6,174 nt of DNA from Chitinophagaceae bacterium (GTDB taxonomy: Bacteria; Bacteroidota; Bacteroidia; Chitinophagales; Chitinophagaceae). A program made the position numbers and the translations under genes. The notes beneath the pieces were generated by a model. It was not told the DNA's origin and made no database searches. It worked only from the letters and a program-made list of their open reading frames with translations. Positions 1 through 4,585 of the stretch are shown here, piece by piece (the first letter of the stretch is position 1; every line of letters begins with the position of its first letter). The DNA lies in assembly GCA_016787105.1 (NCBI GenBank), contig JAEUVI010000244.1:1-6174 (forward strand), given 5' to 3'.

Positions 1-47
1 ATACTTACGCTAAGGCTAAGTAGAAAAGGTAAAAGTGGTTCGCTCAT
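1..47 (-). CDS. N-terminal fragment of a possible gene, cut by the window edge
   Basis: On the minus strand an ATG at 47-45 opens a frame with no stop to the window edge, reading MSEPLLPFLLSLSVS and then an ATN codon. It starts 30 bp after the stop of the lipoprotein gene on the same strand, so the two could be co-transcribed. The start is preceded by an A/T-rich stretch, as is common in Bacteroidota. The N-terminus is hydrophobic from residue 4, which would fit a membrane segment, but 15 residues are too few to assign a family. It could be chance; the upstream in-frame stop at 74-72 and the lack of another ATG between make 47 the natural start if the gene is real. Confidence 0.4.
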   Translation of the reverse strand, partial: MSEPLLPFLLSLSVS

Positions 48-77
48 AATTTTTATTGGTCGGTAGCCTGCTTATTT

Positions 78-599
78 TTATGGCCATCTTTGTCCCTCTT
101 CTACATAACTTTTTCCGGGATCAGGCGGAGCTACGCCTGCACCACCAATACCGGTACGCCCACCTCTGTCAGGATCATTTGCGCTACCAATACCTCCGTT
201 CAAAACCAATTCTTTTCCATCTTTATCCACGCCGATCAATACGAGTCTTACCTGGTTGTTTTCATCCATCCCCAAATTTACACGCAACCCAATACAGCCT
301 TTTGTCTTTAATAATTGAGAAATATCGCGCAGGTTAAATGTTTCGTGATCAAATAAAACTTTTGAATTGCCATTGTACTTCCCGTTAAGCAGCGCTTCTT
401 TATTCGATTTGAAATTGCTGATAAGCTGAAGTGCTCTTTCGTTTTTTATAAAATGATCAATTTTCCAGAGTGCTTCACCATAGCTTCCCCCGGGAGGTGC
501 TGGAGGTGGAAATTTTGAGTTGCAGGAAATGATGATTGCAATGCCTGTCAGCAGAAAAAATGCAATCATTGCATGAGAAAGTTTTTTAGTGATAATCAT
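78..599 (-). CDS. Small putative lipoprotein of unknown function
   Basis: This encodes 173 residues. The N-terminus is a lipoprotein signal peptide: Lys5-Lys6, a hydrophobic core at about 11-24, and a lipobox-like I-I-S-C with Cys26 as the lipidation site, so the mature protein is probably membrane-anchored in the envelope. After Cys26 comes a short Pro/Gly linker (FPPPAPPGG), then a compact domain at about 38-132. The end of this domain, GCIGLRVNLGMDENNQVRLVLIGVDKDGKEL, resembles a motif I recall from small uncharacterised Bacteroidota proteins (Gly-Cys-x-Gly-hydrophobic-Arg followed by a strand and GVDxxG). The tail (about 133-173) is rich in Gly, Pro and Asp and looks disordered. Cys102 in the GC-x-G-x-R motif is the only cysteine in the mature chain besides the lipidated one. 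No enzyme motif is visible and I do not assign a function. The leader before ATG 599 is A-rich with no clear Shine-Dalgarno sequence. Confidence 0.8.
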   Translation of the reverse strand: MIITKKLSHAMIAFFLLTGIAIIISCNSKFPPPAPPGGSYGEALWKIDHFIKNERALQLISNFKSNKEALLNGKYNGNSKVLFDHETFNLRDISQLLKTKGCIGLRVNLGMDENNQVRLVLIGVDKDGKELVLNGGIGSANDPDRGGRTGIGGAGVAPPDPGKSYVEEGQRWP

Positions 600-667
600 A
601 GCATAGATGTTTTGTGGTCAATGAATTTTCAACGGATAAAGCTAAGGTTGATAAGTGATTACCCGTA

Positions 668-683
668 CAGGTATATCTACCTG
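668..683. repeat. Perfect 6-bp inverted repeat CAGGTA-N4-TACCTG
   Basis: CAGGTA (668-673) and TACCTG (678-683) are perfect inverse complements around TATC and are followed on the plus strand by A and six T (685-690). It lies 69 bp upstream of the lipoprotein start, a normal position for an operator. Read on the plus strand it also resembles a weak intrinsic terminator, but the stem is only 6 bp and mostly A/T at the loop end. Confidence 0.5.
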
Positions 684-712
684 ATTTTTTGAGTAGTCTG
701 TTATGTAGAAAC

Positions 713-726
713 CAGTAGTGATACTG
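713..726. repeat. 5-bp inverted repeat CAGTA-N4-TACTG
   Basis: CAGTA (713-717) and TACTG (722-726) flank GTGA. The arrangement mirrors the palindrome at 668-683 (CAGGTA/TACCTG, also with a 4-bp spacer), and the two centres are 44 bp apart, close to four helical turns. Together they could be paired operator sites for a regulator of one of the divergent genes; this is inference from symmetry only. Confidence 0.3.
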
Positions 727-753
727 CTGTTTATGCTATTGAGTAGGGTGATA

Positions 754-788
754 TTTGTTGCAGGTTCAGCAGCTGGTGATACATTTTG
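754..788 (+). promoter_or_regulatory. Weak candidate promoter for an intergenic transcript
   Basis: TTTG (754-757) and, 22 bp later, TACATTTTG (780-788) approximate the Bacteroidota -33 TTTG and -7 TAnnTTTG elements; the last position of the -7 box is T instead of G if read at strict spacing. It would give a transcript starting near 795 that ends at the terminator after 981. The match is imperfect, so this is a low-confidence call made mainly because the downstream terminator needs a promoter. Confidence 0.25.
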
Positions 789-794
789 TTGCTG

Positions 795-992
795 ATTCTC
801 TAACCATTAAACTTTTTCAAATCATGGCAGACCATAACGCATAAAATGCCATCGCAGCAAGCATTCGGGCATGGGGTAAGTTCGGGTGCTTGCTTTATTA
901 AAAATTATTGGACGGTCTTTCTATACTACAATTTTGAAGGCCCCTGGGACTCGCAAAGCAGGACAAACGGAGTTCCGGGGCTTTTCTTTTTT
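795..992 (+). ncRNA. Candidate structured noncoding RNA, unassigned family
   Basis: Three consecutive plus-strand hairpins occupy this gene-free stretch. The first is ATGGCA (824-829) with TGCCAT (847-852). The second is a 12-bp stem at 856-867 / 883-894 with two G-T pairs and a 15-nt loop. The third is the GC-rich terminator stem at 940-981 followed by a T-rich run. The first two are only 3 nt apart. No gene lies upstream on this strand, so a terminator here implies a transcript of its own. The SPFH operon has a separate good promoter further downstream, which argues against this being only its leader. I compared it by eye with SRP RNA, tmRNA, RNase P, 6S and common riboswitches and recognised none. 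An attenuator or leader for the SPFH operon is the main alternative. The 5' end is a guess. Confidence 0.35.
940..992 (+). terminator. Strong rho-independent terminator with no gene directly upstream
   Basis: GCCCC (940-944), a bulged T (945) and GGGACTC (946-952) pair with GAGTTCC (970-976) and GGGGC (977-981), giving a 12-bp GC-rich stem with one G-T pair and a 17-nt loop. It is followed by TTTTCTTTTTT (982-992). The flanking GAA before the stem can add pairs with the T-run. Orientation is plus-strand, and the nearest upstream gene is transcribed away from it. Confidence 0.65.
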
Positions 993-1049
993 AAATCCTT
1001 CATCATCTTTCTCATTCACCGGCTTTTAAATGCAGCTTACCGGAAAAAT

Positions 1050-1080
1050 TTTGCCGGGCCAATTCTTCAATATATATTTG
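1050..1080 (+). promoter_or_regulatory. Bacteroidota-type promoter of the SPFH operon
   Basis: TTTG at 1050-1053 and TATATTTG at 1073-1080 are separated by 19 bp and match the -33 TTTG and -7 TAnnTTTG consensus recognised by the primary sigma factor of Bacteroidota without a mismatch. Transcription would start near 1086-1088, leaving an A-rich leader of about 24 nt before the ATG at 1111. Confidence 0.65.
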
Positions 1081-1100
1081 ATATCAAAATGATATCAAAA
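1079..1100 (+). repeat. Two perfect tandem 11-bp repeats TGATATCAAAA, candidate operator
   Basis: TGATATCAAAA occurs at 1079-1089 and again immediately at 1090-1100. Each copy contains the palindrome TGATATCA, and the first lies within a 12-bp perfect palindrome TTTGATATCAAA (1077-1088). The first copy overlaps the end of the -7 box and both cover the expected transcription start, so a protein bound here would block RNA polymerase. The 11-bp period puts both copies on the same DNA face. The operon encodes an Arc-type DNA-binding protein that is a natural candidate ligand. Confidence 0.5.
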
Positions 1101-1110
1101 CTAAATTTAT

Positions 1111-1974
1111 ATGGAAAAGATTATTAAGCCGGTTTCAGGCTATGTTGCATTGTTGGTTTCACTGGTATTGCTGGCGGGTTCCGTGTATTGTTTTATTCAT
1201 ATCCAGGAAAGGGGCTGGGTGATTGCAGGTGCCATTGGATTTTTGATAGCCAGTATTTATATCATGTGTGGCCTTATGGTTATTTATCCCAATCATTCAC
1301 GTGTACTTAACTTTTTCGGTAATTATGTCGGTACGGTAAAAGCGGATGGTTTGTTTTTTGTAAATCCGTTGTACACCAAGCAGAAAATATCATTACGTTC
1401 AGAAAACCTGCAGGGGCAAACGTTGAAAGTAAATGATAAAATGGGTAACCCTATCGAAATAGGAGCAGTGGTAGTATGGCAGGTAGGAGATACCTATAAA
1501 GCTGCTTATGAAGTAGAAGACTATGAAGGATATGTAAAAGTGCAGAGTGAAGCGGCTGTTCGTCACCTGGCCAATAGTTTTTCGTATGATAACCTGGAAG
1601 ATCAGCATGCTGAAATAACACTGCGGGATGGAGGTGATAAGGCAAATGAAATACTGGAAAAGGAACTGGCGGATCGGCTGGCTCCTGCTGGTATCATCAT
1701 CATTGAAGCAAGAATTGCGCACCTCGCCTATGCCGCTGAAATAGCTGGTGCCATGCTACAACGCCAGCAGGCAACAGCAATCGTTGCAGCAAGAATAAAA
1801 ATTGTAGAAGGCGCAGTTGGTATGGTGGAAATGGCTTTGGAGATGTTGTCAAAAAAACAAATAGTAGAGCTGGATGAAGAAAAGAAAGCAGCTATGGTAA
1901 GCAACCTGATGGTTGTATTGTGTGGTGAAAAAGGGGCGCAACCAATTTTGAATACCGGTACATTGTATCAATAA
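1111..1974 (+). CDS. SPFH/band-7 (prohibitin-like) membrane protein
   Basis: This encodes 287 residues. Two hydrophobic segments (about 10-31 and 36-58) form an N-terminal hairpin anchor. An SPFH domain follows at about 59-235, recognisable by VIYPNHSRVLNFFGNYVGTV, the GLFFVNPLY turn, VNDKMGNPIEIGAVVVWQV and the alternating strands after it. A helical region follows (about 180-272: ANEILEKELADRL, then AGAMLQRQQATAIVAARIKIVEGAV), as in stomatin/prohibitin/HflK-type proteins that assemble into membrane rings or microdomains. The usual long C-terminal coiled coil is short here. The precise role is unknown; it is not convincingly HflK or HflC and has no partner protease next to it. It is the first gene of a tight operon, 6 bp before the next start, behind a consensus promoter. 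The ATG at 1089 is out of frame, so 1111 is the right start. Confidence 0.88.
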   Translation: MEKIIKPVSGYVALLVSLVLLAGSVYCFIHIQERGWVIAGAIGFLIASIYIMCGLMVIYPNHSRVLNFFGNYVGTVKADGLFFVNPLYTKQKISLRSENLQGQTLKVNDKMGNPIEIGAVVVWQVGDTYKAAYEVEDYEGYVKVQSEAAVRHLANSFSYDNLEDQHAEITLRDGGDKANEILEKELADRLAPAGIIIIEARIAHLAYAAEIAGAMLQRQQATAIVAARIKIVEGAVGMVEMALEMLSKKQIVELDEEKKAAMVSNLMVVLCGEKGAQPILNTGTLYQ

Positions 1975-1980
1975 AATGCA

Positions 1981-2487
1981 ATGAAGAAAGAGATAAGCGG
2001 AAATATTGAATTTAAAGAAGAACAGCGGTTCCGCCAGCCTTGGTTGTGGGTGCTTATTCTTATGCCTGTACTTATAAGTATTGGGGTTACCGCTGGCGTG
2101 AGTATTTATAGTCTGGGAAAAGGTAGCGAAGGATTGTTAGCCCTTGCCGTTGTAATACCTGTCAACCTGCTGATGCTGTATCTTTTTTTTATTACAAAAT
2201 TTGAAATAGTAGTAACGGATGAAGCGGTTTATTATAAATGGCCGCCTTTTAACCGGAAATATAGGGCGATAATACAATCTGATATCGAGGAGGTGTATTT
2301 GAGAAAAAGTCCGGTGCTTCAAATAGGATATAAAAGAGTAATCGGCTATGGATGGGTGCATAATCTTGGTGCTGCAAAGGGATTACAGTTCGTATTAAAG
2401 TCGGGCAAGAAAATATTTATAAGTTGCGAAAAAATAAATGGCTTTCAGCGCGCCGTGGAAAAACTGGCGCCGGTATCATTGAAATAA
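1981..2487 (+). CDS. Two-TM membrane protein with PH-like C-terminal domain, function unknown
   Basis: This encodes 168 residues. A short charged N-terminus carrying F-x-E-E-Q-R-F-R-Q-P-W (11-21) leads into two hydrophobic segments at about 22-43 and 51-72. The rest (73-168) alternates short strands: FEIVVTDEAVYYKWPPF, DIEEVYLRKSPVL, a glycine-rich turn GYGWVHNLGAAKG, LQFVLKSGKKIFISC, and a final helix INGFQRAVEKLA. This arrangement is that of a bacterial PH-like domain behind a TM hairpin and resembles domain-of-unknown-function families I recall (possibly DUF6141); the exact family needs a profile search. It is translationally packed between the SPFH gene (6 bp upstream) and the RHH gene (10 bp downstream), so it probably works with the SPFH protein at the membrane. 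The alternative ATG at 1976 meets a stop after one codon. Confidence 0.75.
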   Translation: MKKEISGNIEFKEEQRFRQPWLWVLILMPVLISIGVTAGVSIYSLGKGSEGLLALAVVIPVNLLMLYLFFITKFEIVVTDEAVYYKWPPFNRKYRAIIQSDIEEVYLRKSPVLQIGYKRVIGYGWVHNLGAAKGLQFVLKSGKKIFISCEKINGFQRAVEKLAPVSLK

Positions 2488-2497
2488 AAAAATTGTT

Positions 2498-2683
2498 TTG
2501 AGCCAGAAAAAAAGTTTTGTGATACGTATTGACAGCGAAACATACAAAGCCCTGGAAAAATGGGCTGCGGATGAATTTCGCAGTGTGAATGGTCAGATAG
2601 AGTGGCTGCTCGTGCAAAAGCTGAAAGAATCTGGCCGTATAAAAGCTGATAAGCCGTCAGCAAAGAAAGATGGAAAGCAATAG
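2498..2683 (+). CDS. Arc-type ribbon-helix-helix DNA-binding protein, TTG start
   Basis: This encodes 61 residues. Residues 4-11 (KKSFVIRI) form the DNA-contacting beta strand, 13-27 (SETYKALEKWAADEF) form helix A, and 29-46 (SVNGQIEWLLVQKLKESG) form helix B with the S-x-N-G-Q-I-E-W signature of Arc-like RHH proteins. The last 15 residues are lysine-rich and probably disordered. RHH proteins bind DNA as dimers through the strand. The start is TTG at 2498; the only later alternative, GTG at 2519, would delete the first half of the strand, and no ATG is in frame upstream after the previous stop at 2487. It is the last gene of the SPFH operon, 10 bp after the PH-like gene. It may be an autoregulator of the operon; no toxin gene is next to it, so an antitoxin role is not supported. 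Confidence 0.85.
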   Translation: MSQKKSFVIRIDSETYKALEKWAADEFRSVNGQIEWLLVQKLKESGRIKADKPSAKKDGKQ

Positions 2684-2760
2684 CTCCTTGTTTTTGCAGG
2701 ATATTTCTACCCACACAGATTTGAATTGATTAAAATATTCTTTTTTCACTCCATTTGTAA

Positions 2761-3429
2761 TCAGGAAGCAAGTATTATCATTTCATTGTATGAATACCGG
2801 TGTATTCCCTTCTGACCATTTTTTGCCGCGTTAATCATTGCTTTGGCAACATCCCTTCCATGTATTGGTTTATATTTAGCCAGGGAGCCTGTAAGAACCG
2901 GGGACATAACTTTCATAATACCTTTGAAAAATTTTTCCGCAGGCCGGTTTTCTTTTCTATCACCCAGCAGTTGCGATGGTTGCATGATATGAATGGATTT
3001 CAATCCCGACTGGGATAGTGCATCTTCTACTTCACCTTTCAGTTTCAGGTAAAAATTATTGCTCTTGCTGTTAGCGCCTACTGACGACACAATGGCAAAC
3101 ACTTCGCAGCCCGTTTCCTTGCAAATCCGTGCCGCTTTTACAGGAATGTCGAAATCAATTTTCCGATACAGTGCTTTATCGCCTTTTACATTTTTTTGAG
3201 TAGTTCCTATTGTGCAGAACAGCATATCGCAACCATCAATCGCGAGTTTCAGTGATTCATAGTCATTGAAGTCAACCAGTTTTGTTTCCAGTTTAGCATG
3301 TTTTTGTTCAAAAGGACGACGCACAATTACACGGATTGTTTCAATGGCGGGGTTATTTAGTAATTCTTCAAGCAGGTAACCACCAATCATACCGGTCGCC
3401 CCGATTATAGCCACAATTTTTGTACTCAT
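2761..3429 (-). CDS. NAD(P)-binding atypical short-chain dehydrogenase, TIP30/HTATIP2-like
   Basis: This encodes 222 residues, the usual length for single-domain atypical SDRs. The Rossmann dinucleotide motif is G10-A-T-G13-M-I-G16. The arginines after the second strand (VIVRRPF, 34-40) suggest NADP(H) preference. A conserved D53 in the VDF segment, C72-TIGTT and a Ser115-Ser116 pair follow, with Y127-x3-K131 in the FYLKLKGEVE segment corresponding to the SDR catalytic Tyr/Lys. PSQLLGDRKE (151-160) is the typical post-catalytic loop of this subgroup. Members are annotated as NAD(P)H-binding oxidoreductases or nucleoside-diphosphate-sugar epimerase-like proteins; the physiological substrate is unknown. 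It converges on the SPFH operon and diverges from murB across a 38-bp gap. No co-transcribed gene is evident. Confidence 0.85.
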   Translation of the reverse strand: MSTKIVAIIGATGMIGGYLLEELLNNPAIETIRVIVRRPFEQKHAKLETKLVDFNDYESLKLAIDGCDMLFCTIGTTQKNVKGDKALYRKIDFDIPVKAARICKETGCEVFAIVSSVGANSKSNNFYLKLKGEVEDALSQSGLKSIHIMQPSQLLGDRKENRPAEKFFKGIMKVMSPVLTGSLAKYKPIHGRDVAKAMINAAKNGQKGIHRYSYNEMIILAS

Positions 3430-3447
3430 AATTTTACTGTATACTTG
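3419..3447 (+). promoter_or_regulatory. Candidate murB promoter in the divergent gap
   Basis: TTTG (3419-3422), 17 bp, then TATACTTG (3440-3447) fits TTTG / TAnnTTTG with one mismatch in the -7 box. It would start transcription near 3453, about 15 nt before the murB ATG. The -33 element lies inside the first codons of the divergent oxidoreductase gene, as the 38-bp gap requires. No equally good element is seen for the minus strand. Confidence 0.4.
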
Positions 3448-3467
3448 TTGCTGAATTCAATACCAGT

Positions 3468-4478
3468 ATGCAAATTCAACAAAATATTTCATTAAAACGC
3501 TACAATACTTTTGGTATTGATGCCCGTGCACATTTCTTTTCTTCTTTTCGAAGCATTGATGATTTACAGGAAGTATTAACACATATATCATGGCCCCGGT
3601 TAATGATTCTCGGTGGTGGTAGTAATATACTTTTTACAAATGATTATGATGGCATGGTGCTGAAGAATGAAGTGAAAGGAATCAGCCGGGTGAAAGAAGA
3701 TTTGGATTATGTATATGTAAAAGCCGGGGCAGGGGAGAGCTGGCACCAGTTTGTCCTGCATTGCATTGAAAATGGCTGGGCTGGTGTAGAGAATCTTTCC
3801 CTGATACCAGGGAATGTTGGCGCTTCACCAATGCAGAATATCGGCGCATACGGAGTAGAGATAAAGGAAGTGTTTCACGAATTGAAGGCTTTTCATATAA
3901 AAGAAAAAATCAACTATACGTTTTCATTGAAGGATTGCGATTTTGGTTACAGGGAAAGTGTTTTTAAAAGAAAATATAAAGATCAGTTTGTAATACTCGA
4001 TGTGACTTATAAACTGAAGAAGAAAGCAGAATACAATACAAGTTATGGCGCTATTAACCAGGAACTGGAGCGCATGGGGGTAAAGGAGTTAAGTATTAAG
4101 GCCATCTCACAGGCAGTCATCAATATCCGTTCTTCCAAATTACCGGATCCTAAAGAGATAGGTAATGCAGGTAGTTTTTTCAAAAATCCTTCTATAGCAA
4201 GAGAGCAATACCTGCAATTAAAAAATCAATTCCCGGAAATTGTTGGCTACGAAAATGCTGATGGTACTATGAAGCTGGCTGCAGGCTGGCTGATTGAACA
4301 ATGCGGCTGGAAAGGTTACCGGAATGGCGATGCAGGTGTACATGCAAAACAGGCGTTGGTACTTGTAAATTACGGAAATGCAAAAGGAAGCGAGATTTAT
4401 AATCTATCCGGCGAAATACTGGAAAGTGTGAATCAGAAATTCGGTGTTACATTGGAACGCGAAGTAAATATAGTGTAG
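3468..4478 (+). CDS. murB: UDP-N-acetylenolpyruvoylglucosamine reductase
   Basis: MurB is the cytoplasmic FAD enzyme that reduces UDP-GlcNAc-enolpyruvate with NADPH to UDP-MurNAc, the second committed step of peptidoglycan synthesis. The protein has 336 residues, near the length of type I MurB (E. coli 342). The FAD-binding part includes GGGSN (49-53) and NLSLIPGNVGASPMQNIGAYG (109-129). FGYRESVFK (159-167) carries the substrate-binding Arg162. Tyr193 in TSYG corresponds to the Tyr190 loop typical of type I enzymes. GSFFKNP (235-241) carries the catalytic Ser236. AAGWLIEQCGWKG (271-283) and AGVHAKQALVLVN (289-301) are the C-terminal signatures, and Glu332 in LEREV matches the catalytic Glu325 of E. 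coli. All key residues are present, so it should be active. It stands alone here, outside any mur cluster. Its stop codon directly abuts the heptamer repeat array. Confidence 0.97.
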   Translation: MQIQQNISLKRYNTFGIDARAHFFSSFRSIDDLQEVLTHISWPRLMILGGGSNILFTNDYDGMVLKNEVKGISRVKEDLDYVYVKAGAGESWHQFVLHCIENGWAGVENLSLIPGNVGASPMQNIGAYGVEIKEVFHELKAFHIKEKINYTFSLKDCDFGYRESVFKRKYKDQFVILDVTYKLKKKAEYNTSYGAINQELERMGVKELSIKAISQAVINIRSSKLPDPKEIGNAGSFFKNPSIAREQYLQLKNQFPEIVGYENADGTMKLAAGWLIEQCGWKGYRNGDAGVHAKQALVLVNYGNAKGSEIYNLSGEILESVNQKFGVTLEREVNIV

Positions 4479-4514
4479 ATGTTAGTTGTTAGATGTTAGC
4501 TGTACGATGTACGA
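4479..4514 (+). repeat. Left array of five degenerate heptamers (ATGTTAG / ATGTACG)
   Basis: Starting at the base after the murB stop, five contiguous 7-bp units follow: ATGTTAG, TTGTTAG, ATGTTAG, CTGTACG, ATGTACG, then A. Every unit shares the T-G-T core at positions 2-4 and ends in G. The last two units (4501-4514) pair with the right-hand array. Confidence 0.7.
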
Positions 4515-4566
4515 CTTTCCTAAAACAGAAAACGATATCTGTTATCAGAGATTCGTACATCATACA
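4501..4566. terminator. Large inverted repeat between convergent genes, possible bidirectional terminator
   Basis: TGTACGATGTACGA (4501-4514) is complementary to 4553-4566 at 13 of 14 positions, with a 38-nt loop that contains a smaller AACAG (4524-4528) / CTGTT (4539-4543) stem. The structure sits between the stops of murB and the AAA+ gene, where a terminator for both would be expected. It lacks a clean T-tract on either side, so it may act as an RNA end-stabilising stem instead of a canonical intrinsic terminator. Confidence 0.4.
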
Positions 4567-4580
4567 TCTTATATCGTACA
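4553..4580 (-). repeat. Right array of four degenerate heptamers in opposite orientation
   Basis: On the plus strand the units are TCGTACA, TCATACA, TCTTATA and TCGTACA; on the minus strand these are the same type of unit as the left array, with a TGTACGA core. The array ends 5 bp before the stop codon of the AAA+ gene. Left and right arrays together form an inverted pair of tandem repeats filling most of the 107-bp gap. Confidence 0.7.
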
Positions 4581-4585
4581 TATCC

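Larger units (their letters stand above)
600..1110. other. 511-bp divergent intergenic region without a convincing gene
   Basis: This region separates the minus-strand lipoprotein gene from the plus-strand SPFH operon. Nearest the lipoprotein it holds two spaced palindromes (668-683 and 713-726). The middle holds three successive plus-strand hairpins (824-852, 856-894, 940-981), the last followed by a T-tract. Nearest the SPFH gene it holds a good promoter and tandem 11-bp repeats (1050-1100). A 93-codon frame at 846-1127 runs through these hairpins but has no protein-like character. These parts are listed separately. Confidence 0.7.

Noticed and set aside
56..337. Plus-strand open frames antisense to the lipoprotein gene
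   Set aside because: They are the complement of a gene with a convincing signal peptide and lipobox, and the translations are rich in His, Tyr and Arg without domain character.
856..896. Second independent terminator at the 12-bp hairpin
   Set aside because: The stem is good but the following TTTATTA is interrupted after three T, so it is treated as an internal stem of the candidate RNA and not as a terminator.
846..1127. Plus-strand open frame of 93 codons in the divergent intergenic region
   Set aside because: It runs straight through the 12-bp hairpin, the terminator stem and T-tract, and the SPFH promoter, and overlaps the SPFH start in another frame. Its translation is low-complexity Phe/Ile/Leu with no recognisable domain.
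1399..1722. Minus-strand open frames inside the SPFH gene
   Set aside because: They are antisense shadows of a well-supported coding region; no start context and no domain pattern.
2498..2683. Toxin-antitoxin module built on the RHH protein
   Set aside because: RHH proteins are often antitoxins, but the adjacent genes are SPFH and PH-like membrane proteins and a convergent SDR; no toxin-sized or toxin-like gene is present.
2417..2714. Minus-strand frames spanning the end of the PH-like gene and the RHH gene
   Set aside because: The plus-strand RHH protein is a clear family match and the minus-strand translations are not protein-like.
2684..2760. Terminator for the SPFH operon in the convergent gap
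   Set aside because: There are short T-runs and a 4-bp GAAT/ATTC match, but no stem of useful length, so no terminator is called.
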